Position numbers and translations under genes: made by a program
The notes under the pieces: model-generated
Told to the model about the DNA's origin: nothing
What the model saw: only the letters and a program-made list of their open reading frames with translations
Databases searched by the model: none
Part shown: one piece after another, positions 62,833 through 64,000 of the stretch
Layout of the letters: the number at the start of each line of letters is the position of its first letter
How positions within the stretch are numbered: position 1 is the first letter of the stretch
Assembly (NCBI RefSeq): GCF_023008585.1
Contig: NZ_CP095390.1
Span: 3,273,254 to 3,337,253, forward strand
Reading direction: 5' to 3'
DNA: 64,000 nt
DNA from: Natribaculum breve
GTDB taxonomy: Archaea > Halobacteriota > Halobacteria > Halobacteriales > Natrialbaceae

Positions 62833-63080
62833 GCGAGTCATCTGGAACCGGGTCTTCAGATCCGACCCCCTGGGGTTGCACGCAGATGTATACGCGATCC
62901 TCGATGTATGCACCCTGCCGTAGGCGATTGGCTCGTGAGGTGCATAGAATCGGCACCGATCCAACCGGCACCCGCGCCGATCACGCCGCAGCCCGGCCCC
63001 CGTACTTAAAGAACAGACCGGTCGGTCACCCACGACCGACGCGAATCGACCCCCCGTGCATACACTCGTTTAAACCATGA
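62829..63080 (+). CDS. doubtful 83-residue ORF
   Basis: The ATG overlaps the previous stop (ATGA) and the frame runs to just past the next gene's start. The product is Arg/Pro-rich and has no fold I recognise. Inverted repeats such as TATGCACC/GGTGCATA at about 62906-62945 and a TATA-like TACTTAAAGAA at 63003-63013 lie within it, so this may be regulatory DNA instead. Confidence 0.25.
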   Translation: MSESSGTGSSDPTPWGCTQMYTRSSMYAPCRRRLAREVHRIGTDPTGTRADHAAARPPYLKNRPVGHPRPTRIDPPCIHSFKP

Positions 63081-63337
63081 CCAAGCGAACCAGTCTGAAG
63101 CTCACCGACGAACGACAGCGCAAGCTCGAGCAGGCGAGCGCGATCGTCGCGGTAGACGAGTACGACGACCCGCCGATGTCTGTCGTGATCGACGCGGCGT
63201 TGACCCATCTCCTCGAGAGTGAACAGAACATCCAGGACGCTCGAGGCAAGGTCGATCCCGAGACGATCCAGGCGATCGCGAACACGTCGGTCCTCGGACT
63301 TCGATACCGGACGAGTGTCGAAAGTCGATGGCGATGA
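63077..63337 (+). CDS. ribbon-helix-helix-like protein (DUF7386-like)
   Basis: This 86-residue protein begins MTKRTSLKLTDERQRKLEQA with a beta strand then helix, and continues MSVVIDAALTHLLESEQNI, the second helix of a ribbon-helix-helix dimer. Such proteins repress promoters or act in plasmid/virus maintenance. I recall this family as DUF7386. TATA-like TACTTAAAG is ~69 bases upstream. Confidence 0.75.
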   Translation: MTKRTSLKLTDERQRKLEQASAIVAVDEYDDPPMSVVIDAALTHLLESEQNIQDARGKVDPETIQAIANTSVLGLRYRTSVESRWR

Positions 63338-63367
63338 AGTAACCGCTGTTTCTCCGCGTGAAGAAGG

Positions 63368-63943
63368 CTACGAGGTGACTTTTTGCGGTCGATTCGTACT
63401 CAAGTGAACTTCTGCTGCCTGTTTCGAAACCGCTTCAGCGAACTCGAGAGCTTCTTCTCCGAAGGTCACACTCATCACGCTTTTCCCTTCTGGAGTCTGG
63501 AGAGTGATCGAAACACGTCCATCTGGAGTCTGAAACGCTTCATAGAACATCACAGCGCCAATGATGAGGGTTGCAACTCCAGTCAGTGCAAGAAATTGAA
63601 TTATTATGCTGTGGTCGATCGGTCCGAGAAGCCCAAAAGAGATAATCCCCACCAGTGCCAGTAGACCACCGACAATCAGTGAATTCTCGTCTGGTCCTTG
63701 GTCTGGAATTTGAGTGACTTTGACTCCACCGAGCGAGTCCAGAAAAATCGAGTTAACGAGTACGTTCTCAGATTTCTCCTTCTTATCCAATATCAGAAAT
63801 CTCTTTTCAGTCAAAAGATATGTCTTCTCACCAATTTTCTTGGACTCTGATTCATCGACTATCGAGTGACCGTCGATTGCTTTTTCATTTTTTGCGATAT
63901 ACGGTTCGATCAATTCCTTATGCGATTTCGGGAGTGAAGGCAT
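63368..63943 (-). CDS. AT-rich two-helix membrane protein with PH-like N-terminal domain
   Basis: The protein has 191 residues. The first ~70 resemble a bacterial PH-type domain (KIGEKTYLLTEKRFLILDKK); two adjacent membrane helices follow (GGLLALVGIISFGLLGPI, FLALTGVATLIIGAVMFYEAF), then a soluble end (SITLQTPEGKSVMSVTFG). Codons are A/T-ended, unlike the host genes, so it is accessory DNA of different origin. Whether it belongs to the viral element or to a neighbouring insertion is open. Confidence 0.7.
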   Translation of the reverse strand: MPSLPKSHKELIEPYIAKNEKAIDGHSIVDESESKKIGEKTYLLTEKRFLILDKKEKSENVLVNSIFLDSLGGVKVTQIPDQGPDENSLIVGGLLALVGIISFGLLGPIDHSIIIQFLALTGVATLIIGAVMFYEAFQTPDGRVSITLQTPEGKSVMSVTFGEEALEFAEAVSKQAAEVHLSTNRPQKVTS

Positions 63944-64000
63944 TTCTTGATCGGAAGTATCAATGAAATTGTTTTATCTTTTCGTTATGTTTCCAACAGT

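Larger units (their letters stand above)
50695..63350. mobile_element. pleolipovirus-like integrated element (left boundary at tRNA-Arg; right end not resolved)
   Basis: Gene content changes sharply after the tRNA: tiny overlapping genes, a 539-aa probable replication protein, and a leftward block of membrane and secreted proteins ending in an NTPase. That block order (small polytopic membrane protein, spike-like protein, two conserved membrane proteins, NTPase) is the pleolipovirus core. No repeat of the tRNA 3' end and no functional integrase is found up to 64000, so the right end given is only where viral-looking genes stop. Temperate betapleolipovirus SNJ2 also uses a tRNA gene. Confidence 0.65.

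Overview
This window is from a haloarchaeon, probably of the Natrialbales-like type. The coding sequence is very GC-rich, with third positions almost always G or C. Proteins are Asp/Glu-rich. Promoters are archaeal TATA boxes with several apparently leaderless starts, and many genes belong to families known only from haloarchaea. There are no rRNA genes and no CRISPR array. One tRNA gene is seen, tRNA-Arg with anticodon TCG.

Positions 1-50.6 kb are ordinary chromosome. In order they hold: a truncated rhomboid-like protease; a small three-gene operon of haloarchaeal unknowns behind two DtxR-type palindromes; pyrD; a complete Mrp/Mnh-type Na+/H+ antiporter operon (E-F-G-DUF4040-B-C-D plus two more ND5-like subunits); a GT2 glycosyltransferase with a DUF354 protein; an unusual tyrosine recombinase; an isochorismatase; an MFS transporter; a bacterioopsin-activator-type regulator; a MATE-hyuA-hyuB cluster; a CPTCN membrane protein; a frameshifted HD-domain gene; a COG3541 nucleotidyltransferase; the riboflavin-pathway reductase; an HtrA-like secreted protease; the RPA-RPA-associated protein-phosphoesterase operon; a redox group (molybdopterin-fold protein, SBP56, 2Fe-2S ferredoxin); an Lhr-type helicase; a MacB-type ABC exporter; archaetidylserine/phosphatidylserine decarboxylase; a SOUL protein; a CDC48 AAA ATPase; shikimate kinase with chorismate mutase; and an ornithine cyclodeaminase family enzyme.

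From the tRNA-Arg gene (50620-50694) to at least 63.3 kb the window holds an integrated virus-like element. The leftward block 62551 to 57144 encodes, in order, a four-helix small membrane protein, a secreted single-anchor protein, a large secreted C-terminally anchored spike-like protein, another secreted anchored protein, a two-helix membrane protein, a small soluble protein and a P-loop NTPase. This matches the structural core order of pleolipoviruses. Beside it are a rightward set of tiny zinc-ribbon genes and a 539-aa protein that is probably the replication protein, palindrome-rich non-coding DNA, a PD-(D/E)XK nuclease-like gene behind a strong TATA box, and small DNA-binding proteins at the right. 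The integrase and right attachment site are not in the window, so the element probably continues past 64000.

Inside the element an AT-rich homing-endonuclease-like gene (HNH with N-terminal repeats) is split by a complete IS66-type insertion sequence (54565-56141). That IS has 14-bp inverted ends and a near-perfect 8-bp target duplication. Removing the IS and one copy of the duplication restores an unbroken HNH reading frame. The right edge (63368-63943) is an AT-rich membrane-protein gene of foreign composition.
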